From the NCBI RefSeq assembly GCF_000633395.1, contig NZ_AYMU01000010.1, positions 268,695-332,694 on the forward strand: 64,000 nt of DNA, written 5' to 3'. Shown here in pieces: positions 8,366-15,930 of this stretch (position 1 is the stretch's first letter; each line of letters begins with the position of its first letter). The notes under the pieces are model-generated. The model was not told the DNA's origin. It did no database searches and saw only the letters and a program-made list of their open reading frames with translations. A program made the translations under genes and the position numbers. Source of the stretch: Pseudomonas sp. PH1b (lineage in GTDB: Bacteria > Pseudomonadota > Gammaproteobacteria > Pseudomonadales > Pseudomonadaceae).

Positions 8366-10474
8366 ATGACCAAGACTCTCCATCACCGTGCCTGCCACCT
8401 GTGTGAAGCCATTTGCGGCCTGACCCTGGAAATCACTGAGGAGCAGGGCAGCGGCCCGCGCATCACCTCGATCAAGGGCGACCCCGAGGACAGCTTCAGC
8501 CGTGGCCATATCTGCCCCAAGGCGGTGGCCCTGCAGGATATCCAGAATGATCCGGATCGCTTGCGCCAACCGATGCAGCGCGTTGGCAACGAGTGGCAGC
8601 CCATCGAGTGGGATGAGGCATTCGCTTTGGTGGCCGAGCGCCTGGCGAGCATCCAGCAGCGCCACGGCAATAATGCAGTGGCGACCTATCAGGGCAATCC
8701 CAGCGTCCACAACTATGGGCTGATGACCCACAGCAATTACTTTCTCGGCCTGCTCAAGACTCGCAATCGCTTTTCCGCCACTTCGGTCGATCAGTTGCCC
8801 CAGCACCTGGCCAGCTACCTGATGTATGGCCATGGCTTGCTGTTGCCGATTCCGGACATCGACCACACCGATTTCATGCTGATTCTCGGCGGCAATCCCC
8901 TGGCGTCCAACGGCAGCATCATGACCGTGCCGGATGTGGAGAAACGCTTGAAGGCGATCCAGGCCCGTGGCGGCAAGGTGGTGGTGGTCGATCCCCGGCG
9001 CAGCGAGACTGCAGCCATGGCTGATCAGCACCTGTTCGTCCGGCCTGGGGGCGATGTGGCCTTGCTGTTTGGCCTGCTGAACACGATTTTCGAAGAAGGG
9101 CCGACCCGCGACAGTCATCTGCAGGTGGACGGTCTGGCGCAGGTGCGCCAGGCCATTTGCCGTTTCACCGCTGAGGCCATGAGCCCGCTGTGTGCGATTC
9201 CGGCGCCGCAGATCCGCCAACTGGCCCGGGACTTTGCCTCGGCGGACAAGGCGGTCTGCTATGGGCGCATGGGGGTCTCGACCCAGGCGTTCGGCACGCT
9301 GTGCCACTGGTTGCTGCAATTGCTCAACCTGGTGACCGGGAATCTCGATCGGGTGGGGGGAGCCCTGTGCACTTCGCCGGCAGTGGACCTGGTGGCCGCG
9401 ACCGCGGGCGGTCACTTCAATGCCTGGCAGAGTCGGGTGTCCGGGCTTCCGGAGTACGGCGGCGAGCTGCCGGTCTCGGCCTTGGCCGAGGAGATGCTGA
9501 CCGAGGGCGAAGGGCAGGTGCGGGCCCTGATCACGGTGGCGGGCAACCCGGTGCTGTCCACGCCCAATGGTCGACAGCTGGAGCAGGCCCTGGACGGACT
9601 GGAGTTCATGCTCAGCATCGACCTGTACATCAATGAGACCACGCGCTATGCGGACCTGATCCTGCCCTCCACCTCGGCCCTGGAGAACGATCACTACGAC
9701 ACCACGTTCAATTTGTTCGCGGTGCGCAATGTCAGCCGTTTCAACCGGGCGATCCTGCCCAAGCCCGAAGGCGCCTTGCACGACTGGGAAATATTTGTTG
9801 GCCTGGCCCAGGCGTTTGCCGCGCGAACCCAAAGCCTGCTCAAACCCACCATCGCGCCTGCGCAAATGATCGAGCTGGGCTTGCGAGCCGGGCCCTATGG
9901 GGATGCCTCGCCGCTGCGGCTGTCTCTGGCCACCCTGGATCAGCACCCTCACGGGATCGATCTGGGAGCGCTGCAACCGAATCTGGCGGGGCGCTTGAAA
10001 ACCGAGAACCGACGAATTCAAGCGGCGCCGGCCGCCATCATGGCGGACCTGGAGCGGTTTGCCGCGCTCGGCCCTCCGCCGGTGGATGAATTGTTGTTGA
10101 TCGGCCGTCGCCATGTGCGCAGCAACAACTCCTGGATGCATAACTATCACCGCTTGGTGAAGGGCAAGCCTCGTCACCAGTTGTTGATGCATCCGCAAGA
10201 CCTGGCACGGCGCGGCTTGAGTGATGGCCAGCGGGTGCGGATCAGTTCCCGGGTGGGGGTGGTGGAGGTGGAGGTACTGGCTAGTGGCGAAATGATGCCC
10301 GGGGTGGTGAGCCTGCCCCATGGGTGGGGGCATGGGCGCCCGGGTGTGCACATGAGCATTGCCACGGCGCAGCCGGGTTGCAGTGCCAATGACCTGACGG
10401 ATGAGCGTCAGCTCGATGCCTTGTCGGGGAACGCCGCGTTGAATGGCGTGCCGGTCAGGGTAGAGGCGGCCTGA
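8366..10474 (+). CDS. Molybdopterin-dependent oxidoreductase, DMSO-reductase superfamily
   Basis: The 702-residue protein has the order of bis-MGD enzymes. An N-terminal [4Fe-4S] domain has Cys10, Cys13, Cys17 and Cys50 (ACHLCEAICG, GHICPKA). Next come the catalytic domains, with LILGGNPLASNGS and VVVDPRRSETA. A C-terminal molydopterin-dinucleotide-binding domain starts near LLLIGRRHVRSNNSWMHN. There is no Tat or Sec signal, so it should be cytoplasmic. The segment that carries the molybdenum-ligating Cys or Sec in NapA and FdhF aligns by eye to TSVDQLPQHLASY, with Leu148 at the ligand position. The substrate is unknown, and no electron-transfer subunit gene is adjacent. Confidence 0.85.
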   Translation: MTKTLHHRACHLCEAICGLTLEITEEQGSGPRITSIKGDPEDSFSRGHICPKAVALQDIQNDPDRLRQPMQRVGNEWQPIEWDEAFALVAERLASIQQRHGNNAVATYQGNPSVHNYGLMTHSNYFLGLLKTRNRFSATSVDQLPQHLASYLMYGHGLLLPIPDIDHTDFMLILGGNPLASNGSIMTVPDVEKRLKAIQARGGKVVVVDPRRSETAAMADQHLFVRPGGDVALLFGLLNTIFEEGPTRDSHLQVDGLAQVRQAICRFTAEAMSPLCAIPAPQIRQLARDFASADKAVCYGRMGVSTQAFGTLCHWLLQLLNLVTGNLDRVGGALCTSPAVDLVAATAGGHFNAWQSRVSGLPEYGGELPVSALAEEMLTEGEGQVRALITVAGNPVLSTPNGRQLEQALDGLEFMLSIDLYINETTRYADLILPSTSALENDHYDTTFNLFAVRNVSRFNRAILPKPEGALHDWEIFVGLAQAFAARTQSLLKPTIAPAQMIELGLRAGPYGDASPLRLSLATLDQHPHGIDLGALQPNLAGRLKTENRRIQAAPAAIMADLERFAALGPPPVDELLLIGRRHVRSNNSWMHNYHRLVKGKPRHQLLMHPQDLARRGLSDGQRVRISSRVGVVEVEVLASGEMMPGVVSLPHGWGHGRPGVHMSIATAQPGCSANDLTDERQLDALSGNAALNGVPVRVEAA

Positions 10475-10570
10475 GATGTCTGTCGGAGAGGCCGAGCAGG
10501 GCGCTCAGGATTCCGTTACAATGCGCCACCGTGCCGACAACAGAGTCGGAAAGTTCAGCCGAGGTGTTCC

Positions 10571-10909
10571 ATGGATATCATCGAAACTATTAAAGAGCAG
10601 ATTGCCAACAACACCATTCTGCTTTACATGAAAGGCTCGCCGAATGCCCCACAGTGTGGCTTCTCCGCGAAAGCCGCTCAGGCCGTAATGGGCTGTGGCG
10701 AGAAGTTCGCTTACGTGGACATCCTGCAGAACCCGGAAATTCGCGCCAACCTGCCCAAGTACGCCAATTGGCCAACCTTCCCGCAACTGTGGGTGGGCGG
10801 TGAGCTGGTCGGCGGCAGCGACATCATGGCGGAAATGTTCGCCAATGGTGAGCTGCAGACCCTGGTCAAGGCCGCTGCTGAAAAAGCCGCTGCCAAGACC
10901 GAAGCCTGA
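10571..10909 (+). CDS. grxD: Monothiol glutaredoxin, Grx4 family
   Basis: At 112 residues it is standard length. The monothiol active site is PQCGFS with Cys29, and the family stretches KGSPNAPQCGFSAKA, NWPTFPQLWVGGELVGGSD and MFANGELQ are present. Such proteins bind a glutathione-ligated [2Fe-2S] cluster and deliver or sense Fe-S clusters. The location next to bacterioferritin and its ferredoxin fits an iron-homeostasis neighbourhood. It ends before a bidirectional terminator that it shares with the convergent bfr gene. Confidence 0.96.
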   Translation: MDIIETIKEQIANNTILLYMKGSPNAPQCGFSAKAAQAVMGCGEKFAYVDILQNPEIRANLPKYANWPTFPQLWVGGELVGGSDIMAEMFANGELQTLVKAAAEKAAAKTEA

Positions 10910-11058
10910 GTCACGTTGTCTGCAGGAGCCGCCGAGCGCTATCGCGCTTGATGCGAGTGACGCCCTGAGAGTCGGCAAGGATCTTTAGTCATTCTCAGGG
11001 TTTTAATTGCGACATTGCGCTCCTGCCTGTTACGCCACTATAAGCGCGTAATAAAAAA

Positions 11059-11085
11059 GCCCCGCCCTCGTAAGAGAGGCGGGGC
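11059..11085. terminator. Bidirectional terminator between grxD and bfr
   Basis: GCCCCGCC (11059-11066) pairs with GGCGGGGC (11078-11085), extended by a CTC/GAG pair. A-tracts on the left and T-tracts on the right serve both strands. Confidence 0.9.
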
Positions 11086-11114
11086 TTTTTATTGCCTGGG
11101 TATTACGAGTTAAG

Positions 11115-11588
11115 TTACTCGTCACCCATTTGCGATTGCAGATAGTTCTCGATACCTACTTTATCGATCAGGCCCAATTGGGTTTCCAGCCAGTCGATAT
11201 GTTCTTCTTCGGATTCGAGGATATCTTCCAGCAGCTCACGGCTGCCGAAGTCACTGACCGATTCGCAGTGAGCGATCGCTGCCTTGAGGTCGGCGTGGCC
11301 GGTACGCTCGATGCGCAGGTCGCACTCGAGCATTTCCTTGGTGTGTTCGCCGATGTGCAGCTTGCCCAGGTCCTGAACGTTTGGCAGGCCTTCGAGGAAG
11401 AGGATGCGCTTGATTAGCTTGTCCGCATGCTTCATCTCGTCGATGGACTCGTGGTACTCGTGCTTGCCCAGCTTGTTCAGGCCCCAATCTTCATACATGC
11501 GTGCATGCAGGAAGTACTGATTGATCGCGACCAGTTCATTGGCAAGGATTTTATTGAGATGCTGGATGACTGTAATGTCGCCTTTCAT
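11115..11588 (-). CDS. bfrB: Bacterioferritin (haem-containing, BfrB type)
   Basis: The 157-residue protein stores iron in a 24-mer. Ferroxidase ligands of the bacterioferritin family are visible: Glu18 (LANELVAINQYF), Glu51 and His54 in HESIDEMKHADKLI, and the ESEEEHIDWLETQ stretch. Met52 is the haem ligand of true bacterioferritins. Sequence and context resemble P. aeruginosa BfrB, whose release partner Bfd is encoded next door. It is transcribed separately, since the bfd terminator lies upstream. Iron induction is expected from family knowledge. Confidence 0.95.
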   Translation of the reverse strand: MKGDITVIQHLNKILANELVAINQYFLHARMYEDWGLNKLGKHEYHESIDEMKHADKLIKRILFLEGLPNVQDLGKLHIGEHTKEMLECDLRIERTGHADLKAAIAHCESVSDFGSRELLEDILESEEEHIDWLETQLGLIDKVGIENYLQSQMGDE

Positions 11589-11800
11589 GATGGGGTCCTG
11601 CCCTTTAATTAGTGGAAGATGGGCAGAGTCTGAGCCGCATAAACATTACTGTCAAACCTAAGTTATTGAATAATATATGAAAATTAATCGGAATAAGAAT
11701 GTTTGTGTTCCGCGTTTTGCCTCTAAGCGATTGAATTACAGGCATAAAAAAACCGGACGCTAGGTCCGGTTGTTTGAAACGCTACTGTTTATTCGGCAAA
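11589..11800. other. AT-rich bfr promoter region and bfd 3' end
   Basis: The bases at about 11640-11720 are distinctly AT-rich, ahead of the minus-strand bfr gene, and should hold its promoter. I cannot name a clear operator. The left end of the bfd transcript ends at the hairpin at 11752-11770. Confidence 0.4.
11752..11770 (-). terminator. Rho-independent terminator of bfd
   Basis: ACCGGAC (11752-11758) pairs with GTCCGGT (11764-11770) around a 5-nt loop. On the minus strand it is followed by a run of seven T. It lies 30 bp past the bfd stop. Confidence 0.85.
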
Positions 11801-12019
11801 TCAGGCGACATTAAATTCCACAGGGTAGGGGATTGCCGCTTGGCTGCTCTGCAATTCGGTCAGGGTTTCGCGAACCACTTGCTTGGCCAGGCAGGCACAT
11901 TTGCCGCATTGGCTGGCAACGCCGGTGGCCTGGCGCACTTCGCGGTAGCTGCAGCAACCTTCATAGATGGCTTCGCGAATTTGTCCGTCGGTGACACCGG
12001 TGCAGAGGCAGACATACAT
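11801..12019 (-). CDS. bfd: Bacterioferritin-associated ferredoxin
   Basis: The 72-residue protein has the four-cysteine [2Fe-2S] pattern of Bfd, with Cys4 and Cys6 (MYVCLCTGVTD) and Cys38 and Cys41 (SQCGKCACLA). Bfd reduces the haem-bound BfrB shell to mobilise stored iron and is made under iron starvation. A Fur-box-like site lies about 55 bp upstream of its ATG, in agreement with that role. It has its own terminator and so is separate from bfrB. Confidence 0.95.
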   Translation of the reverse strand: MYVCLCTGVTDGQIREAIYEGCCSYREVRQATGVASQCGKCACLAKQVVRETLTELQSSQAAIPYPVEFNVA

Positions 12020-12073
12020 AAGATGAGAACCGTCGCTGGTTAGGGTTCAATTGCGATGGATCTTAATGTTAAC

Positions 12074-12086
12074 GAGAATGATTGTC
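12074..12086. promoter_or_regulatory. Fur-box-like site upstream of bfd
   Basis: GAGAATGATTGTC matches the 6-1-6 Fur core GATAAT-G-ATTATC at 11 of 13 positions and lies 55-67 bp upstream of the bfd ATG. Iron-replete Fur would repress bfd. The remaining sequence to the peroxiredoxin start (12087-12343) holds the AGGAGA ribosome site at 12332 and no other recognisable element. Confidence 0.6.
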
Positions 12087-12343
12087 AAAGTGGTTTCGAC
12101 GGCCTTTGTTGCTGATTCTTACCGGGGTGACGAACGGCTTTTCTTGCCATTAATGACAGATCATTCGCATTTTTCGCTTTGCAGGCCGGCCTGAAGAAAA
12201 ACCACTAAGGACAGCTCAAAAACGCCGTGTATGATGGTCGGTCCTTGCGAAGCGGGGTCGCGTCATGGGGCTGTCGCATCAGCGTGGCAGACTCGAGGCC
12301 AATCCCCTTCTTCATTTACTACGTCCACACCAGGAGATATCCA

Positions 12344-12946
12344 ATGAGCGTACTCGTAGGCAAACAAGCCCCTGACTTCACCGTTCCGGCCGTTCTCGGC
12401 AATGGCGAAATCGTCGACAGCTTCACCCTGTCCTCGGCCATCAAAGGCAAATACGGCCTGGTGTTCTTCTACCCACTGGACTTCACCTTCGTTTGCCCGT
12501 CCGAGCTGATCGCTCTGGACCACCGCATGGCTGACTTCAAGGCGCGCAACGTCGAAGTGATCGCTGTATCGATCGACTCGCACTTCACTCACAACGCCTG
12601 GCGCAACACCCCGATCAATGCCGGTGGCATCGGTCAGGTTCAATACATCATGGCTGCCGACATGAAGCATGACATCGCCAAGGCCTACGACGTAGAGTCC
12701 GAAGGCGGCGTGGCTTTCCGTGGCGCGTTCCTGATCGACGACAAGGGTGTTGTGCGTTCGCAGATCGTCAACGACCTGCCGTTGGGCCGTAACATGGAAG
12801 AGCTGATCCGTCTGGTTGACGCTCTGCAATTCCACGAAGAGCACGGCGAAGTCTGCCCTGCCAACTGGAAGAAAGGCGACAAGGGCATGACCGCTTCGCC
12901 AGAAGGCGTCGCTGCTTACCTGAGCGAGAACGCTGGCAAGCTGTAA
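12344..12946 (+). CDS. Typical 2-Cys peroxiredoxin (AhpC/TSA family)
   Basis: The ATG at 12344 follows AGGAGA and starts MSVLVGKQAPDFTVPAV, giving 200 residues. The peroxidatic Cys51 is in DFTFVCPSE and the resolving Cys171 in GEVCPANW, so it is a typical 2-Cys enzyme reducing H2O2 and alkyl hydroperoxides. No ahpF reductase gene is adjacent, so thioredoxin or another donor is likely. It stands alone between the iron-storage genes and rnt, ending at a shared terminator. Confidence 0.94.
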   Translation: MSVLVGKQAPDFTVPAVLGNGEIVDSFTLSSAIKGKYGLVFFYPLDFTFVCPSELIALDHRMADFKARNVEVIAVSIDSHFTHNAWRNTPINAGGIGQVQYIMAADMKHDIAKAYDVESEGGVAFRGAFLIDDKGVVRSQIVNDLPLGRNMEELIRLVDALQFHEEHGEVCPANWKKGDKGMTASPEGVAAYLSENAGKL

Positions 12947-12969
12947 GGCCAAGCCTCACGCATAAAAAA

Positions 12970-12987
12970 ACCGGCCTCAGGGCCGGT
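12970..12987. terminator. Bidirectional terminator between the peroxiredoxin gene and rnt
   Basis: ACCGGCC (12970-12976) pairs with GGCCGGT (12981-12987). A seven-A tract lies on the left and a run of T on the right, so it can stop both convergent transcripts. Confidence 0.9.
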
Positions 12988-13016
12988 TTTTTTATGCAGG
13001 CGATTGGAGCTGGCAA

Positions 13017-13688
13017 TCAATCGTCGAAGTCTTGCCAGCCGCCCATTTGCTTCCAGCGGTTGACGATGCCGCAGAACAGCTCCGCGGTCTTCTCGGTGTC
13101 GTAGCGGGCCGAGTGGGCCTCACGACCGTCGAAGTCGATGTCTGCGCTTTGGCATGCCTTGGCCAGGACGGTCTGACCGTAAGCCAGGCCCGCCAGGGTG
13201 GCGGTGTCGAAGCTGGAGAACGGGTGGAACGGGTTGCGCTTCATGTCCAGGCGCGCCACGGCGGCGTTGAGGAAGCCCAGGTCGAAGCTGCTGTTGTGAC
13301 CTACCAGGATGGCGCGTTTGCAGCCATTGGCCTTCAGTGCCTTGCGCACCCCGCGGAAAATATCGGTGAGGGCGGTTTCTTCACTGACGGCCATGCGCAG
13401 CGGATGGTCGAGCTTGATCCCGGTGAACTCCAGGGCTGCGGCTTCGATATTCGCGCCTTCAAACGGCTCGACCCGGAAGAAGTAGGTGTGTTCCGGGAAC
13501 ACGAACCCCTTTTCATCCATGCCGATGGTGGTGGCGGCAATTTCCAGCAAGGCGTCGGTGGCCGAGTTGAAACCACCGGTCTCAACGTCGACGACTACCG
13601 GCAGGTAGCCGCGAAAACGCGCCGCCATGGGATGGCGGGGGCCGCCGCTGCTACCTTCTTGTTCGTCGTCGAAATGGTCGTCACTCAC
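13017..13688 (-). CDS. rnt: Ribonuclease T
   Basis: I start it at the GTG read at 13688-13686. That codon overlaps the pyrC stop as GTGA and has GGAGGA upstream; the ATG further upstream lies inside pyrC. The 223-residue product has the DEDDh exonuclease signatures: VVVDVETGGF with Asp34 and Glu36, LVGHNSSFDLGFL, and AHSARYDTEKTAEL. RNase T trims 3' ends of tRNA and other stable RNAs. Coupling to pyrC is conserved in Pseudomonas as I recall it. Confidence 0.94.
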   Translation of the reverse strand: MSDDHFDDEQEGSSGGPRHPMAARFRGYLPVVVDVETGGFNSATDALLEIAATTIGMDEKGFVFPEHTYFFRVEPFEGANIEAAALEFTGIKLDHPLRMAVSEETALTDIFRGVRKALKANGCKRAILVGHNSSFDLGFLNAAVARLDMKRNPFHPFSSFDTATLAGLAYGQTVLAKACQSADIDFDGREAHSARYDTEKTAELFCGIVNRWKQMGGWQDFDD

Positions 13689-14731
13689 GAGTGATCCTCC
13701 AGCAGGCGCCAGCGCAGTTTTTCTCCGGCGCGCAGCGGAATGACAGTCAGCTCGCCGAATGGCAGGCTGGCAGGGGCGGTCCATTCTTCACGAACCAGGG
13801 TGATGCGATCAGTATTGGCCGGCAGGCCATAGAAGCGCGGGCCGTTGAGGCTGGCAAAGGCTTCCAGCTGGTCCAGGGCGTTGCGCTGTTCGAAGGCTTC
13901 GGCGTACAGCTCGATGGCTGCATAGGCGCTGTAGCAGCCGGCACAGCCGCAGGCGGCTTCCTTGGCATGCTGGGCATGAGGTGCCGAGTCGGTGCCGAGG
14001 AAGAACTTCTGGTTGCCGCTGGTGGCCGCATCCAGCAGGGCTTCCTGGTGGGTGTTGCGCTTGAGGATCGGCAGGCAATAGAAGTGCGGGCGGATACCGC
14101 CCACCAGCATGTGATTGCGGTTGTACAAAAGGTGATGCGCAGTGATGGTAGCGCCGACGTTGGCCGAAGCTTCCTTGACGAACTGTACGGCCTCACCGGT
14201 GGTGATGTGTTCGAACACCACCTTCAGGTTGGGGAAGCGTTCGACCACACGGCGCATGTGTTCATCGATGAAGATTTTTTCGCGATCGAAGACGTCGACG
14301 TCACCGCGGGTCACTTCGCCGTGGATCAACAGCGGCAGACCGACTTCATCCATGGCCTCGAGTACCGGGAAGATCTTGTCGATGCTGGTCACGCCCGAAT
14401 CCGAGTTGGTGGTCGCGCCCGCCGGGTACAGCTTGGCGGCGTGCACGAAACCGCTGGCCTTGGCTGCGCGGATCTCGTCCGGTTGGGTGCGGTCGGTCAG
14501 GTAGAGCACCATCAGCGGCTCGAAGCGGCTGCCGGCCGGGCGCGCAGCGAGAATGCGCTGGCGATAGGCATCGGCTTCCGCGGCGTTGCGCACCGGAGGT
14601 ACCAGGTTGGGCATGATGATGGCGCGGCCAAAGGTGCGCGCGACATCTGCGACTGTATTGGGCAACACGGCACCATCGCGAAGATGAATATGCCAGTCGT
14701 CGGGACGCAGCAGGGTCAGGCGGTCGGACAT
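13685..14731 (-). CDS. pyrC: Dihydroorotase, class II
   Basis: The ATG at 14731-14729 is preceded by a CCTCC-complementary GGAGG site, giving 348 residues (MSDRLTLLRPDDWHIHLRDG). Metal ligands His14 and His16 (HIHLRD), the carbamylated lysine at about position 100 (VHAAKLYPAGATTNS), LLIHGEV and FLGTDSAPH are all present. It closes the pyrimidine ring by cyclising carbamoyl aspartate. Length and motifs match the E. coli-type homodimeric enzyme, not the inactive PyrC' of the ATCase complex. Confidence 0.96.
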   Translation of the reverse strand: MSDRLTLLRPDDWHIHLRDGAVLPNTVADVARTFGRAIIMPNLVPPVRNAAEADAYRQRILAARPAGSRFEPLMVLYLTDRTQPDEIRAAKASGFVHAAKLYPAGATTNSDSGVTSIDKIFPVLEAMDEVGLPLLIHGEVTRGDVDVFDREKIFIDEHMRRVVERFPNLKVVFEHITTGEAVQFVKEASANVGATITAHHLLYNRNHMLVGGIRPHFYCLPILKRNTHQEALLDAATSGNQKFFLGTDSAPHAQHAKEAACGCAGCYSAYAAIELYAEAFEQRNALDQLEAFASLNGPRFYGLPANTDRITLVREEWTAPASLPFGELTVIPLRAGEKLRWRLLEDHS

Positions 14732-14886
14732 TGGAGGTTCCAGGCGGGTAAAACTCGGGGGAATGCTACCGGAAAAGACTCTTCCAGGCACTCGCTATCA
14801 AGTTTTGCGACGAGCAACCGATATCCCGAAGGTATGGCGTAATAACGCCTGTAGAATTTTTGTAGTACACGTCAGTGGAGCCTCCC

Positions 14887-15801
14887 GTGCGCCAGCGTTA
14901 TCTAGCCTTGCTCAGTGTGTTTGCCAGCCTGCCCGCGATGGCTCTCACTTTCCAGACGCGTCTGGAGAGCATTGAGTGGACGGTCGAAGGCGATAAATTC
15001 GAGTGCCGCCTGATTCAACCGGTCACCGATTTCGGTTCCGGCGAATTCGTTCGCCGCGCCGGTGAGCAGGCGATTTTCCGTCTCAAGAGCTTCAACCCGA
15101 TGCAGGCGGGGGGCTCTGCGACGCTGCTGGCGGCGGCGGCGCCCTGGCAGCCGGGGCGTAGTGATATCAACCTCGGAGCGGTCAAGGCCGGTACCGACGG
15201 GGTGTTGTTCAACAGCAGCCAGATGCAGGCGGGACGCTTGATTATGGGGCTGCTGGAGGGGCGCAGCCCGGTTGTTCGTCACTACTCCCGTGAGGGTGGC
15301 ATTTCCGAGGTGCGCCTGCTGCCAGTGAAGTTCAGCAAGGCCTATAGCGACTATCAAGGATGCATGGCCAAGCTGCTGCCGATGAACTACGAGCAGGTCA
15401 AACAGGCCGAGATCGGCTTCCCGGGAGGCGGCATTGACCTGGATGCCCGGGCCAAGGCCAAGTTGCAGGTGATGGTGGACTTCATCAAGGCAGACCCGAC
15501 GGTCAATCACGTCGAGTTGGACGGCCACTCGGACAACAGTGGCAACCGCCTGACCAATCGCGACCTGTCTCGTCGACGCGCCCTGGCAGTGATGGAGTTC
15601 TTCAAGGCCAATGGCCTGACGGAAAATCAGATCGTGGTGCGCTTTCATGGCGAGCGCTATCCCCTGGCGCCCAATACCAATGCTGCGAACCGGGCGAAGA
15701 ACCGCCGGGTCAATGTGCATCTGGAGCGGGTCGCCCCAACCGAAAAACCGGCTCCCGCGCCTCAGGCTGCCTCCGGTTCCAGTGCCGCGGCGACTTCCTG
15801 A
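14887..15801 (+). CDS. motY: Flagellar motor-associated OmpA-family protein MotY
   Basis: I use the GTG at 14887 because GGAG lies six bases before it; another in-frame GTG at 14875 has no ribosome site. The product is 304 residues with a signal peptide (RQRYLALLSVFASLPAMA). A unique N-terminal domain follows (about 22-165), then an OmpA-like peptidoglycan-binding domain (VNHVELDGHSDNSGN, ANRAKNRRVNVHLE). MotY forms the T-ring that supports stator assembly in polar flagella. Its place between pyrC and argG matches P. aeruginosa as I recall, which makes MotY more likely than a generic OmpA-like protein. Confidence 0.88.
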   Translation: MRQRYLALLSVFASLPAMALTFQTRLESIEWTVEGDKFECRLIQPVTDFGSGEFVRRAGEQAIFRLKSFNPMQAGGSATLLAAAAPWQPGRSDINLGAVKAGTDGVLFNSSQMQAGRLIMGLLEGRSPVVRHYSREGGISEVRLLPVKFSKAYSDYQGCMAKLLPMNYEQVKQAEIGFPGGGIDLDARAKAKLQVMVDFIKADPTVNHVELDGHSDNSGNRLTNRDLSRRRALAVMEFFKANGLTENQIVVRFHGERYPLAPNTNAANRAKNRRVNVHLERVAPTEKPAPAPQAASGSSAAATS

Positions 15802-15834
15802 CAAGGCGGTCGTCGTCGCGCGTTCGACATAATC

Positions 15835-15871
15835 TGTCGCCTGGTCGTCTTAAGCTGTCGCGCCTCTGTAA
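15835..15871. promoter_or_regulatory. ArgR-type double site upstream of argG
   Basis: TGTCGC occurs at 15835-15840 and again 21 bp later at 15856-15861, two helical turns apart. The second copy fits the full TGTCGC-N8-AA pattern (AA at 15870-15871). It lies 60-95 bp before the argG start. The same pattern overlaps the argF promoter, so both genes are probable ArgR targets. Confidence 0.6.
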
Positions 15872-15930
15872 ATTATCCGCGTGGATCGGTAGACTTGGCG
15901 GCTTTCCGTACAACCCCGTGGAGTGATGGC

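Noticed and set aside
8267..10351. A 694-codon open frame opposite the molybdo-oxidoreductase gene
   Set aside because: Antisense shadow of a gene with iron-sulfur and cofactor motifs; the predicted protein has abnormal His/Gln/Arg content.
10910..11058. A tRNA or small RNA between grxD and its terminator
   Set aside because: I looked for a cloverleaf and a T-loop GTTCNANNC motif and found neither; only loose inverted words GCAGGAGC/GCTCCTGC are present.
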